From contig NZ_ABJL02000006.1 in NCBI RefSeq assembly GCF_000172175.1, positions 186,001 through 250,000 on the forward strand: a stretch of DNA of 64,000 nt. Reading direction: 5' to 3'. Both the position numbers and the translations under genes were made by a program. This document shows, piece by piece, positions 34,861 to 44,102 of this stretch. Origin of the DNA: Bacteroides intestinalis DSM 17393. Its GTDB lineage: Bacteria; Bacteroidota; Bacteroidia; Bacteroidales; Bacteroidaceae. The notes beneath the pieces were generated by a model that saw nothing but the letters and a program-made list of their open reading frames with translations, made no database searches and had not been told where the DNA came from. How positions within the stretch are numbered: position 1 is the stretch's first letter; each line of letters begins with the position of its first letter.

Positions 34861-37125
34861 TTATTGTTTTTCTGCAGATGGAGGTACTGCATCGCCTGCG
34901 CTACCCCATGTTTTATTAGGCCTGCTGCCCATCACCAATACCAATTTTCCGCCTTCTTTTATGTCGTCATGACTAAACCAAGGCTTATTCCATTCTTTTC
35001 CGTTCAATGTGGCAGACTGAATGTATTTGTTTTCATCCGATGCACCTTGTGCCTCTATCTCAAATACCTTTCCATTGCTCAACATTACCTTAGCCTTAGT
35101 AAACAAAGGGCTGCCGATATTATAAGACGGAGAACCCGGAGTTACCGGATAGAAACCTAAAGAAGAGAAAACTACAAATGCTGACATACCGCCACCGTCT
35201 TCATCACCCGGTAATCCCATCAAGTCATTACGGAACCAAGTCTTCAGCAACTGACGAATACGTTTCTGCGTCTTCCAAGGCTGACCTGCATAGTTATACA
35301 GATAAGGAATATGCAGAGAGGGTTCATTGGCCATTGAGAATTGTCCCACATTTCCGGTATGGTCCGGTATCTGTGCATAGAAAGCATATTTACCACGTCC
35401 CAACGGTTCACGGAAGGTCTGATCCAAGTTCGCAATAAACTGTTGGTTACCTCCCATCAGATCAATCAGATCAGCTACATTGTGAGGAACATCCCAACGA
35501 TAAACCCAACCATTATTCTCACCATAATATTCACGTGCACCCATACCTCCGGAGAAACGATAATCGAATGGTTCGATCCATTTACCATTCTTATCCTTCG
35601 GATGGAAGAAAGCTGTTTCTGCATTATACACATTACGGTAATTATGAGCACATTGTAGATAATGAGCAGCATCTTCTTTTTTTCCCAACATATCGGCTAT
35701 GCGCGACAAACACCACTGGTCATAGGAAGTTCCCAACGTTACTGCAATCGGCTGACGCTTTTCGAAATGATGTACATTCGGATCTGTTTCTTTTTCTCCT
35801 TCCTGAAGTGCAGGGATATATCCGTTCTTCTTATAGAAATCATCAATCCAACCGGCAGCAGCACCCGACCACGGAGCCAGTGTTTTTTCTTCAATACCTT
35901 TACGGCAAGCTTCATAGGCTTTAGCCAAATCGAATTGTAAGCCTTTAGCAGCCGCATCCGCTACGGTTGCCACAGCATGATTAGAGTTCATACGACGAGA
36001 GTCACCTGTAATCTCAGGGAAAGTAGGCATCCACATATCTCCCATCTGTTCCGCCATGCGCAAATAAGAGTCAATCACATTCTTTTCTGTTCCTTCATCA
36101 ATCAAAAGACGCAAAGGATGGGCAGCACGGTAAGTATCCCAAATCCAATCGTCTGTGTAGAACGGCTCACCATTATCTTCGTGTATCTTTCCGTCGAATG
36201 CACTGAAATAACGACCGCCTTCGCTGATACAAACCGGACGTTCGAATACACGGTAAAGCGATGTATAAAGAACCTGTTTATCTGTCTCACTGCCACCTTC
36301 TACCTGAATATCGCTCAATGCTTTATCCCAGATCTGACGTCCCTTTTCTGCTAAAGCCTGCAGATTATAATCAGCCAATTCACGTTGCAGGTTTTTCTTG
36401 GCTTGTTCTTCACTTATAAATGAAATTCCATAGCGCAAGTTGACTGTTTTTGTTCCGTCTGCAAAGTGCATTACAGCACAGGCATTACGCCCTTCTGCTT
36501 CTTTCTTGTCTGCATCTATTTTACCATCAGCCAGAATACCTGTTTCTATAGGGGTAACGTCCGATTCTATATACAGGTAAACCCGCGTATTATTCTCCAG
36601 TTGTTGATAACCGCTCACAAAACCGTCACCTGCCTTGATAGCACCGTTACGCGAATTGATCATCATGTATACAGGCTTATCCTGCTGACTATAATCTATC
36701 TGATAAAGAGCCGACTGATGAGAAGGTGCATACTTCACTTTAATTTCCTCGTCATCGAGAACCACCTCATAATAATAAGGTTTCAACTTCTCATCATCAT
36801 AGCTATAAGCTATAACCGGACGAAGTTTATCTCCCTGATACGGACTCAGATTGAAAGCAGAACTACCACGATGACTAGTCACAATCAAAGGAAGACCTTT
36901 CAACTGATCTGTTGTATAATCCGCCCGTTCGGGATAGACACGAAGCATACTATTCGGCAGGTGAATAGTCGGGAAAGTAGGCACCAGCAAGTGACTGATA
37001 TTTCCCATGTAAGGATTCACATAGTCCACCGGACCTTTCACGGCGGCTACTTGGTTTTGTACTCCACTACAAGCGCCCAACATGGAAACTAAAGCTACAG
37101 AAGCCAGGCAATGTGTAATTTTCAT
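34861..37125 (-). CDS. GH92 alpha-mannosidase lipoprotein
   Basis: A 754-residue enzyme of the calcium-dependent exo-alpha-mannosidase family GH92. Characteristic segments are VDYVNPYMG, DDWIWDTYRAAHPL, AVTLGTSYDQWCLSRIADML, ANEPSLHIPYLYNYAGQPWKT and LPGDEDGGGMSAFVVFSSLGFYPV. In many relatives the last reads GNDDCGQMSAWYV; here GDEDGGGMSAFVV, a minor variation. Lipobox MLGACSG followed by VQNQ without acidic residues suggests periplasmic anchoring. First gene of the eight-gene run GH92-GH3-GH2-GH95-GH43-GH30-esterase-GH38, with a promoter 38 bp upstream. Confidence 0.92.
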   Translation of the reverse strand: MKITHCLASVALVSMLGACSGVQNQVAAVKGPVDYVNPYMGNISHLLVPTFPTIHLPNSMLRVYPERADYTTDQLKGLPLIVTSHRGSSAFNLSPYQGDKLRPVIAYSYDDEKLKPYYYEVVLDDEEIKVKYAPSHQSALYQIDYSQQDKPVYMMINSRNGAIKAGDGFVSGYQQLENNTRVYLYIESDVTPIETGILADGKIDADKKEAEGRNACAVMHFADGTKTVNLRYGISFISEEQAKKNLQRELADYNLQALAEKGRQIWDKALSDIQVEGGSETDKQVLYTSLYRVFERPVCISEGGRYFSAFDGKIHEDNGEPFYTDDWIWDTYRAAHPLRLLIDEGTEKNVIDSYLRMAEQMGDMWMPTFPEITGDSRRMNSNHAVATVADAAAKGLQFDLAKAYEACRKGIEEKTLAPWSGAAAGWIDDFYKKNGYIPALQEGEKETDPNVHHFEKRQPIAVTLGTSYDQWCLSRIADMLGKKEDAAHYLQCAHNYRNVYNAETAFFHPKDKNGKWIEPFDYRFSGGMGAREYYGENNGWVYRWDVPHNVADLIDLMGGNQQFIANLDQTFREPLGRGKYAFYAQIPDHTGNVGQFSMANEPSLHIPYLYNYAGQPWKTQKRIRQLLKTWFRNDLMGLPGDEDGGGMSAFVVFSSLGFYPVTPGSPSYNIGSPLFTKAKVMLSNGKVFEIEAQGASDENKYIQSATLNGKEWNKPWFSHDDIKEGGKLVLVMGSRPNKTWGSAGDAVPPSAEKQ

Positions 37126-37162
37126 AATATAACAGTTTTAGTTTATATTTATTTCTTGAAGG

Positions 37163-37194
37163 CAAATGTAAGGCTCAGCACTTTCCCTTTCAAT
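37163..37194 (-). promoter_or_regulatory. Probable promoter of the GH92 run
   Basis: On the minus strand TACATTTG (37163-37170) matches the -7 consensus TAnnTTTG. ATTG (37191-37194) is in the -33 position with a 20-bp spacer. Transcription is expected near 37156, about 30 nt before the GH92 ATG. Confidence 0.55.
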
Positions 37195-37246
37195 TAAAAA
37201 AGACTTAATCGCTAATTAAATTTGAATAAAGTGGCTAATTAGTCTA

Positions 37247-38713
37247 CTATTTAATCATCTTTTCAATCAATTCTACTAATTTCTTTGGATTTTCAGGAGT
37301 AATCGGATAATGCCCACGTCCAGCATCAATGATTACTGTCATCTTGCCTGCATAGCGTTTTTTAGCTTCACCAGTCTGAGTCTTCAAATTAGGATCCAGA
37401 CTCCCGCAAGCGTGCAGAATAGGAACCTTCGCCTCGGCAAGCGGTTTCAGATTATCCAATGGCTGAATCTTCGCTAAAGAAGAACGCAAAATAGGATTTT
37501 CCCCATAGATTCCGGCTATCTTATCAGGGTTCTCAATAGCCCAGGCATAAACTTCTCCTGTCGCACCTTCACGACCGGCTACAACCGGATGTGCTGCAAA
37601 TCCCTTACTCACAAGATAATTGTATGCAATGCTCCACTGGTCAAATAAAGGACCATCAGCATTATAAGCAATGGGAGCAACCACTATGTGAAAACCACGT
37701 GCAAGCAATCCCAAATCTACAGCAGAATTACCATCCGGCTGATCGCAACGGAAAATCCAAGGATTTCCGGCAGCAGGTTTCTCAGGAGCGATAACCGTAA
37801 CCAGTCCTTCCACACCTTCCAATGAGAACATATATTTATTATAATTACCTGTAAAATAAGGTCCCCATGAGGTAATCCAGAGTTTATCATATTCAGCATA
37901 CGAATAAATAGGATCTGTACTGTAGAAATTACTTTTTTTGTATTTATCGGGCAGAAATGCAGGCTTCTCAGCCGGTTTTTCCTTATAAGCCTGTTCGACA
38001 AAATCCGCAATAATATTCGGATCCTGCAAGCTGTGCGGATGATGTGCCGTACCGTCTTTGATCAAAACCGACATACGCCCACCATTACCTTGATAAACAC
38101 CTTGAATGGCATAAGTATTATTGAGTATAGGGTCGATGCTACCACAGATATTCAAGATAGGGACATCCTGTCTGGCAAGTTTATCCATTCCCATCAAACT
38201 TTTTTGTGAAAGTCCGGGATTATCGGCACAAATAGCCAGAACTTTATCAGGATGTTCTGTCCCCCAAGTAAAAGAATTAGCTCCGCCGCGACTCATACCA
38301 ATAAACGCAGGTTTAGGAAAAAGGCCGTGCTCATTCACCAGGAAATTATACCATACTTCCCATGTCTGATCGGGATCGGTAGTGATGTAAACAATATGAA
38401 AGCCACGCTTCAATAACTCAATTTCCGCTTGTGGCTGATGATCCCAATAACAACCACGCCATGACCATGGATTACCTTCAGCAGCCTGTTTCGGGACAAC
38501 GACAATGCATCTACGCATTCCTTTTTCCGGGCCCGCAACACCTGCTCCTTCACGTTGTGTTGCCTTGATAGGTTTAATTTGGAATGTTGTTTCACTCATT
38601 ACAAAATCGTAGCGATCGAAGCCGTGCCAATCCGTCTTCTCACCGGTAAAAGACTGAGCCCTTACGGACATCGCTACAAGAGAAAAAAGGAAGAGAAAAA
38701 ATAAGTTCTTCAT
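37247..38713 (-). CDS. Tandem alpha/beta-hydrolase protein, second domain lacks catalytic Ser
   Basis: A 488-residue exported protein (signal peptide MKNLFFLFLFSLVAMSVRAQ; start ATG 38713, or possibly 38725). Residues ~30-240 form an alpha/beta hydrolase with elbow IGMSRGGANS (Ser141), GSIDPILNN and TAHHPHS. Residues ~265-488 repeat the fold (VTVIAPEKPAAGNPWIFRC, RGFHIVVAP, CGSLDPNLK, GRGHYPITP), but the elbow reads AGREGATGE, with Glu382 where Ser is expected. The second domain is thus probably inactive and may bind glycan or stabilise the fold. The first domain is related to the esterase half of 22628-24562. Acts as carbohydrate esterase by context. Confidence 0.82.
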   Translation of the reverse strand: MKNLFFLFLFSLVAMSVRAQSFTGEKTDWHGFDRYDFVMSETTFQIKPIKATQREGAGVAGPEKGMRRCIVVVPKQAAEGNPWSWRGCYWDHQPQAEIELLKRGFHIVYITTDPDQTWEVWYNFLVNEHGLFPKPAFIGMSRGGANSFTWGTEHPDKVLAICADNPGLSQKSLMGMDKLARQDVPILNICGSIDPILNNTYAIQGVYQGNGGRMSVLIKDGTAHHPHSLQDPNIIADFVEQAYKEKPAEKPAFLPDKYKKSNFYSTDPIYSYAEYDKLWITSWGPYFTGNYNKYMFSLEGVEGLVTVIAPEKPAAGNPWIFRCDQPDGNSAVDLGLLARGFHIVVAPIAYNADGPLFDQWSIAYNYLVSKGFAAHPVVAGREGATGEVYAWAIENPDKIAGIYGENPILRSSLAKIQPLDNLKPLAEAKVPILHACGSLDPNLKTQTGEAKKRYAGKMTVIIDAGRGHYPITPENPKKLVELIEKMIK

Positions 38714-38746
38714 CGTATTATTCATTAAATTCAAGTTAATCAATTA

Positions 38747-38761
38747 AGTCTGACAGACTTT
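38747..38761. promoter_or_regulatory. Palindromic operator-like site upstream of the tandem esterase
   Basis: Perfect 15-bp dyad aagtctgacagactt, 34 bp upstream of the start at 38713 and 8 bp from the terminator-like hairpin. It could be a protein binding site or a short RNA hairpin. No -7 box is obvious beside it. Confidence 0.35.
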
Positions 38762-38768
38762 CATTGTA

Positions 38769-38793
38769 TAGCATAGGGCAATACCCTATGCTA
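38769..38793. terminator. Hairpin between CBM6-GH43 and the tandem esterase
   Basis: A perfect 10-bp inverted repeat: tagcataggg (38769-38778) pairs with ccctatgcta (38784-38793) around caata. It lies 27 bp past the stop of the minus-strand GH43. The T-rich side is toward 38796-38801 on the plus strand, so it is a weak terminator for minus-strand transcripts. Confidence 0.5.
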
Positions 38794-38819
38794 CATTTTT
38801 TATCCTGCCAATCTAACTT

Positions 38820-40469
38820 CTATTTGTTTCCGCGGGTCTGCTTTACGACCTGTATGGTTCCATCCGAATTATAGAGCAACTTATCTACACAAACCGAACG
38901 TAGATTTCCCTGTCCTGAAAAATCAGAAGTGTGATAGAAGGCATACCATTGACCTTTATACTTTACAATAGAACCATGACTTGTGTCACAAGTGGTCGGT
39001 TCCAGATAAATCCCCTCATACTTCCATGGACCTAACGGGGAATCGCTTGTTGCATACCTCAAACGATTGGCACCCGGGTTATTATCCGCATACGATAGAT
39101 AGTACTTGCCATTGTATTTATGTATCCAGGTCGCTTCATGGAAATCACTCAAGCCGGTCATCGGTTTAACCTCTCCGTCCAGTTTCGTCCAGTCATCTTT
39201 CCGTAACTTACCACCATAGCATTTACCTCCACCTCCATTATAAATGTAAGGTTGCCCATCCTCATCTATAAATACGCAAGGGTCAATTTCCGGAGGCATA
39301 CCCTCAATATAACCTCTTACACGGAATTCCTTATTCGGATACTTACTGGTAGCTACTCCCACCCGCCAGGTACTATTCCAATTAGCAGCATTGGCCGGGT
39401 GCGGGAAGTAGAAATAATAGATTTGATTCTCCGGATTATAAGCACAATCTGGAGCCCACATGAAGCCATCACACCCCCAACCATTATGTTTTCGCACTGT
39501 GGCTGCATTCATTATCTCCCCATGATCGGTCCAATTCACCATATCTTCCGTAGAAAAAACATGATAGCGATCCATGCGGTCGCATCCAAGTGCAGGCTCC
39601 ATATCATGCGAAGCATACACATAAAGTACTTCTTTCCCATCAATGTTCCATACATGCGCAGAAGCATCAGCTGTGTAAAGAGGTCCCTTTATCCAACTAT
39701 TGTACATCGGTGACTCCCACTCTACAAACAGGGGATTACTCATTGCTTCCGTAACAGGGTAAGTGAAAGAATTAGAAATATCTTCCAACTCACCTGTACG
39801 CGTTAAAACGAACTTATCGATGTTTCCCGGTGTATTGGCACAATACTTCAGTACATGTTTCCCTTTAGTCAGCTGGATTCCATTAGCTTTCACTTTATGG
39901 CTAAAATCCGTCCATCCCCCAAGAGGCATATCTATACTGCGGCTTGCACCCCGACCATCTACCTCAAAGTAAAAACTTCCCTCCGATCCGTCCCCTTTCA
40001 CACAGAATGTTTCAATGGCATAGGCACCATCCTCATCTACCTCAATCGTATAACACATCCATTCACCTGGCTGTACATCACCGATATAATAACCTCCGGA
40101 AGCCTTACTTTCTGCACGAACATCAACGGCGTGGGAACCTCTGTACCCCGCATCAGCCAGTTTAGAGTCGCTCTCATAATAGGCCACATTCTGTGCTCCC
40201 TCATCAAAGTCTTCCGCTTCTACAGTGCCGGGCACGCGGTGCGGACCTTTATAGGCCGTCCCTTTATAAGCTTTCAGATATTTTTCCGAATCATAGTCCA
40301 TATCATAATCGTACTCATACGGCCCATCAGGAACCGGAGGATCTACCTCTGGCACTTCAGGGGGAACTTCTGGAGGTATTTCCCCCGGCGTATCTTTATC
40401 GCTGCAAGCTGTAAGAGCAAGTGCAGCAATAAAGAAACCCAACTTCAACAGATGAATAAATAGACGCAT
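38820..40469 (-). CDS. GH43 lipoprotein with CBM6-like module
   Basis: 549 residues. Lipobox AALALTACSD followed by KDTPGEIPPEVPPEVPE, an acidic Pro-rich linker typical of surface lipoproteins. Residues ~75-225 look like a carbohydrate-binding module of family 6 (VPGTVEAEDFDEGAQNVAYY, GGYYIGDVQPGEWMCYTIEV). Then a GH43 propeller: base Asp in LYTADASAHVW (Ala replaces Pro relative to copies A and B), EIDPCVFIDEDG, and acid Glu in DFHEATWIHK. It is the only GH43 of the three close relatives with a binding module and an acid-rich export signal, so it probably acts outside the cell. Gap of 6 bp after the GH43 at 40476. Confidence 0.9.
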   Translation of the reverse strand: MRLFIHLLKLGFFIAALALTACSDKDTPGEIPPEVPPEVPEVDPPVPDGPYEYDYDMDYDSEKYLKAYKGTAYKGPHRVPGTVEAEDFDEGAQNVAYYESDSKLADAGYRGSHAVDVRAESKASGGYYIGDVQPGEWMCYTIEVDEDGAYAIETFCVKGDGSEGSFYFEVDGRGASRSIDMPLGGWTDFSHKVKANGIQLTKGKHVLKYCANTPGNIDKFVLTRTGELEDISNSFTYPVTEAMSNPLFVEWESPMYNSWIKGPLYTADASAHVWNIDGKEVLYVYASHDMEPALGCDRMDRYHVFSTEDMVNWTDHGEIMNAATVRKHNGWGCDGFMWAPDCAYNPENQIYYFYFPHPANAANWNSTWRVGVATSKYPNKEFRVRGYIEGMPPEIDPCVFIDEDGQPYIYNGGGGKCYGGKLRKDDWTKLDGEVKPMTGLSDFHEATWIHKYNGKYYLSYADNNPGANRLRYATSDSPLGPWKYEGIYLEPTTCDTSHGSIVKYKGQWYAFYHTSDFSGQGNLRSVCVDKLLYNSDGTIQVVKQTRGNK

Positions 40470-40475
40470 ACAAAT

Positions 40476-41444
40476 TTATTTTGTTTGTTCTACTACTTTG
40501 ATAGTTCCATCCGGATTATAGTATAGCTTGTCTACACAAATAGAGCGAAGGTTTCCCCTTCCGGAAATAGAACAGTTATGATAGAAAGCATACCATTCAC
40601 CGTTATATTCAGCTATAGAGCCATGACTTGTATCGCAACCTGTCGGTTCCAGATAAACACCCTGATATGTCCATGGTCCTAACGGTGAATTACTGGTTGC
40701 ATAATTTAAACGGTTAGCCCCCTTGCCATTCTCCGCATGGTTATCAGCATAGGACAAATAGTACACACCGTCTTTTTTATGTACCCAGGCAGCCTCATGA
40801 AAATCTTTCAGACCCTCCATAGCACGCAGCGGTTCTGCCAGTTCCATCATATTATCCTTCATTTTGGCACCTACACAACGGCCTCCACCGCCATAGTAGA
40901 AGTAAGCCTGATCATCATCATCCACAAAGACGCAAGGGTCTATCATGGCAAAGCAATCGTCTTCCATTCCTATCATGTCAATATACTTATCCTGTACGGT
41001 AAAGTCTTTGGCAGGATGCTTACTGGTAGCTATACCCACTCTCCAGGTATTGTTCCAGTCATCACCACTCGGGTGCGGAAAGTAAAAATAATAAGTACCA
41101 TTCCTATATGCACAATCGGGTGCCCACATGAAGCCACCATCTTTACGTCCCCAAGACACTTGCGAAGAGTTCAATATTTCACCATGATCTGTCCAGTTAA
41201 CCATGTCATCTGTAGAGAATACATGATAGCGGTCCATTAAATCGCATCCACGCGGAGGATCAATATCATGAGAAGCATAAACATACAGACGTCCGTCTTC
41301 CCATACATGGGCAGAAGGATCAGCTGTATACATGTGAGTAATGAAAGGATTCGGACCTAAAGTAACCGTTTTAGCTTGCTTCTGGTTGTTGCAACTCATC
41401 AATGTCAACGACAAAGCAGCCAAGGTAATCAAATAATTTTTCAT
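40476..41444 (-). CDS. GH43 family glycoside hydrolase lipoprotein (copy B)
   Basis: 322 residues, lipobox LTLMSCNNQK. Catalytic acids Asp (MYTADPSAHVW), Asp (MIDPCVFVDDDD) and Glu (DFHEAAWVHK) are all in place. The N-terminal ~100 residues are nearly identical to copy A at 26030. A short insertion MIGMEDDCFA before the second Asp is special to this copy. The specificity is not readable; GH43 enzymes here most plausibly remove furanosidic side chains. It follows the GH99-like gene after about 100 bp, with a -7-like box in between. Confidence 0.9.
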   Translation of the reverse strand: MKNYLITLAALSLTLMSCNNQKQAKTVTLGPNPFITHMYTADPSAHVWEDGRLYVYASHDIDPPRGCDLMDRYHVFSTDDMVNWTDHGEILNSSQVSWGRKDGGFMWAPDCAYRNGTYYFYFPHPSGDDWNNTWRVGIATSKHPAKDFTVQDKYIDMIGMEDDCFAMIDPCVFVDDDDQAYFYYGGGGRCVGAKMKDNMMELAEPLRAMEGLKDFHEAAWVHKKDGVYYLSYADNHAENGKGANRLNYATSNSPLGPWTYQGVYLEPTGCDTSHGSIAEYNGEWYAFYHNCSISGRGNLRSICVDKLYYNPDGTIKVVEQTK

Positions 41445-41476
41445 ACGCTTTTTATAGTTTTAATATTTAATATGAG

Positions 41477-41484
41477 CAAAATTA
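41477..41484 (-). promoter_or_regulatory. Possible -7 box before GH43 copy B
   Basis: The minus-strand TAATTTTG matches TAnnTTTG. A TTTG (minus strand) at 41500-41503 is only 15 bp upstream instead of 19, so the promoter is uncertain. Located 33 bp before the GH43 ATG. Confidence 0.35.
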
Positions 41485-41546
41485 GAGTTGGCTGATTAAC
41501 AAAGCTCTTAATTTCAACTTAATAATTCGCTGTTTTTTTCGATTTT

Positions 41547-42806
41547 CTATTTCGCATCCCGCCGGGGCATCTCAAAGCTCAGCGGTTTCTCACGACGAAG
41601 CATCTTTGCCGCCTCACCCGTCAGCCACAGGTAATGATCGGATGGCATCCCATCCATACCCACAAACTTGACTTCTTTTCCCACCGGAGGATTATCTGTA
41701 CACTTGAAAATGGCAGTACCTTCATTCACTTCATCGAACATAGCTACATACAGCATCGTAGCCCCTGCATTGATTGCCGTAGAAATCTGTTGCCAATAGA
41801 AGCGTCCGCCCTGACGGGGAATAGAACCGGAAGGTTTCACATCATCCTTAAAAGCATGGCGGCTCAGATTATGCCAACTGAATCCCGGAGTCACACAAGG
41901 CACATAACCGATATTATTCTCTTTGCACCAAGCTATATCATCGAGAATAACATCCCGATAACGGTCCATATCATTGTGGAGCAACGGAGTAAAGCGCTGC
42001 ACCATCCATGGCAGAACAATATCCGCCTGTCTGATAAGCTCGTGCAAGTAAGGATCATGTACGCAATCGGCATTCAGGTCTCTCCAGAAAGTAGGTACTC
42101 CCAACATTACGCTACAGCCTCCGTATTCCGGATCATTTTTGAGAAAATCAATAAAACGTTCCAAACCGATATTACGAATATCATACGGACGATCAGGAAA
42201 ACCGACACCCCAGATAGTAACCAACGGTTTGCCATTATAAAAGACATAAGTCTGTTCACCTGTCTGATTAGTTACACGCAGCGAATCAACCAGATATTTC
42301 CAGTCGTCAATCAACATGGAGCAATCTTCACCTTTAGCTGCCAGGCCGGACAAATCATACATAACCCCAATAGCACGTCCATATTTTGAAGCCGCCTTCA
42401 TGGCATGCTTCAGCACTGTGCTCCGCCTGCGTGCTTCCGGACGGGCAGCCCCGAAGAAACGTTGCATGAATACACCATCCAACCCATACTCCTTCATCCA
42501 CTTGAAATGCAGATCTACCGTGCTCTCATCCGTAGAACAGAAAAAGCGGGCAGTAGAACCATCTGCCAATTTCTGTCCCGTCGGATATGTTTTCTCATAC
42601 TCACTCACATCCGGCCACATATCTATGCGGACACTGTTCTCATCCGGGTACATTACCCCTTTCCTCGGTTGGTGAAACCAACCTTGATACCCAGCCATAA
42701 CCAAACCTTTGTAAGATGGATATTTAGTATTCTTAGAATGTTTGGGTGCTGCATTCAGACTCCCGAACAAGAAAAAAACGAGCAATAGTAAAAAGCATTT
42801 CTTCAT
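41547..42806 (-). CDS. GH99/GH71-like exported enzyme
   Basis: 419 residues with a signal peptide (MKKCFLLLLVFFLFGSLNAA) and a single TIM-barrel-like domain. Opening YKGLVMAGYQGWFHQPRKG and the central WMKEYGLDGVFMQRFFG match the GH71/99-like group. The segment YVAMFDEVNEGTAIFKC (residues ~345-361) keeps two Glu three apart (FDExxEGT), which parallels the FNEWHEGT site of GH99 endo-alpha-mannosidases. GH99 enzymes cleave internal alpha-mannosidic bonds through a 1,2-anhydro-sugar; the activity here is inferred. Closely related to the lipoprotein at 47536-49050. Confidence 0.82.
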   Translation of the reverse strand: MKKCFLLLLVFFLFGSLNAAPKHSKNTKYPSYKGLVMAGYQGWFHQPRKGVMYPDENSVRIDMWPDVSEYEKTYPTGQKLADGSTARFFCSTDESTVDLHFKWMKEYGLDGVFMQRFFGAARPEARRRSTVLKHAMKAASKYGRAIGVMYDLSGLAAKGEDCSMLIDDWKYLVDSLRVTNQTGEQTYVFYNGKPLVTIWGVGFPDRPYDIRNIGLERFIDFLKNDPEYGGCSVMLGVPTFWRDLNADCVHDPYLHELIRQADIVLPWMVQRFTPLLHNDMDRYRDVILDDIAWCKENNIGYVPCVTPGFSWHNLSRHAFKDDVKPSGSIPRQGGRFYWQQISTAINAGATMLYVAMFDEVNEGTAIFKCTDNPPVGKEVKFVGMDGMPSDHYLWLTGEAAKMLRREKPLSFEMPRRDAK

Positions 42807-42848
42807 GGTAGCAATAATTTAATTAGATATTTAATATTTCAGTTGTTA

Positions 42849-44084
42849 TTATTTGTTCCAAAGTTCTTTGATTGTTTCTTCCTGAGAGTATCCAAAGGGA
42901 CATGCTTCACTTCTCATATTGGCACGATAGTTACCTTCGGTTTGATTCGGACAGGTTATCATCCGGCAACCGGGCATTTCCAGATGCCCATTCGGGTCGG
43001 TACGATGTATCCAATGATACGCATACGTCAACCACTCATTCCGGTAATCTTCCGGTTGCAGGGACAGCCAGGAAATTTCGTCCCATCCCCATACAAAATG
43101 GGAGTTCAGATCCGCCACATTCGCTTCTTTCCCCCTGCCATAATTATCAAACTCCACGAGATATGGCAGATGCTCGCATTTCCATCCGCTAGGGGAAATA
43201 CGCCCTTTGCTCTTTTTATAAAGAGCATCCAGATGATTCACAGCAAGTTCAGCTTTATAGGGTTCAGAAGGAATTTCCTTGATGCGAAGCGGGAAAGAAT
43301 TGAAGTCGAGCAAGCTCACCCCATTCCTTACCATTCCTCCATAAGGAGTATGGGCATCCAGCAACACCCAGTGACGGCGGGCATGAGTACGCGCATACTC
43401 ACGTATTTTAGCAATGACACGAGCCCAGGAATCCCGTTCCGGATCATTCATTCCAATCAACTCGATCTGCCCAAGATGAAAAGCCTCGCAACCGACATTG
43501 ATGTAAGAACAAGCAAGATAATAGAACCAAAGTTGAGTTTCCTGTCGACTAATATCCGGTACACTACCGCCTTTACGCCAATGATCGACCAGAAGCCCTT
43601 CTTTATTCAGCATATCAACATAAGAAAAGTTACGTGATTCAACCGGCAATCCATACCCCTTAAACACCCAATCGGGTATCTTCACCTGATTCACCTCCTC
43701 TGTAACGATCTCAAACAGGCACCCCAGAAGGATTATATCAGGGTCATAGGCGTGCAATTCACCAGCAAATGCTTTCGCTTTACTCCAGAATTCAGGTTTG
43801 TCCAACAAGCTTTCGCCTCCCCACCGGTAAATGGAACGACCGATAAACTTTGCTCCGATATCCTTGACCATACGCATATCATCGGCATGATAAGAATACA
43901 CTCTACGTCCTTCCGGTTTATCTGGCATCAACAGATAGACCATTGTAATGGAACGCTCCAGATAATTTTCCAACACCTGCCGGGAAATGCCTCTCTCATC
44001 GAAACTGTACTCCTTCCCCTGCCCCCACATGGAACAAGGGCAAAAGAGAATCAATATAATAAAATTATATATAATATTTTTCAT
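42849..44084 (-). CDS. Exported protein of unrecognised family, putative glycosidase
   Basis: I do not recognise this family. It has 411 residues with a signal peptide (hydrophobic IIYNFIILILFCPCS). The mature chain alternates helices and strands like a TIM barrel: YSYHADDMRMVKDIGAKFIG, IILLGCLFEIVTEEVNQ, LWFYYLACSYINVGCEAFHLGQIELIG, RHWVLLDAH, LPYLVEFDNYGRG and HFVWGWDEISWLSLQPEDYRN. Acidic residues at strand ends (FEIVTEE, GQIELIG, LVEFDN, GWDEISW) are candidate catalytic acids. It is positioned 18 bp after GH38 and 42 bp before the GH99-like gene, so it is cotranscribed with alpha-mannose enzymes and may be a new glycosidase type. Confidence 0.6.
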   Translation of the reverse strand: MKNIIYNFIILILFCPCSMWGQGKEYSFDERGISRQVLENYLERSITMVYLLMPDKPEGRRVYSYHADDMRMVKDIGAKFIGRSIYRWGGESLLDKPEFWSKAKAFAGELHAYDPDIILLGCLFEIVTEEVNQVKIPDWVFKGYGLPVESRNFSYVDMLNKEGLLVDHWRKGGSVPDISRQETQLWFYYLACSYINVGCEAFHLGQIELIGMNDPERDSWARVIAKIREYARTHARRHWVLLDAHTPYGGMVRNGVSLLDFNSFPLRIKEIPSEPYKAELAVNHLDALYKKSKGRISPSGWKCEHLPYLVEFDNYGRGKEANVADLNSHFVWGWDEISWLSLQPEDYRNEWLTYAYHWIHRTDPNGHLEMPGCRMITCPNQTEGNYRANMRSEACPFGYSQEETIKELWNK

Positions 44085-44102
44085 AATAGCCAGTTAATAG
44101 GT

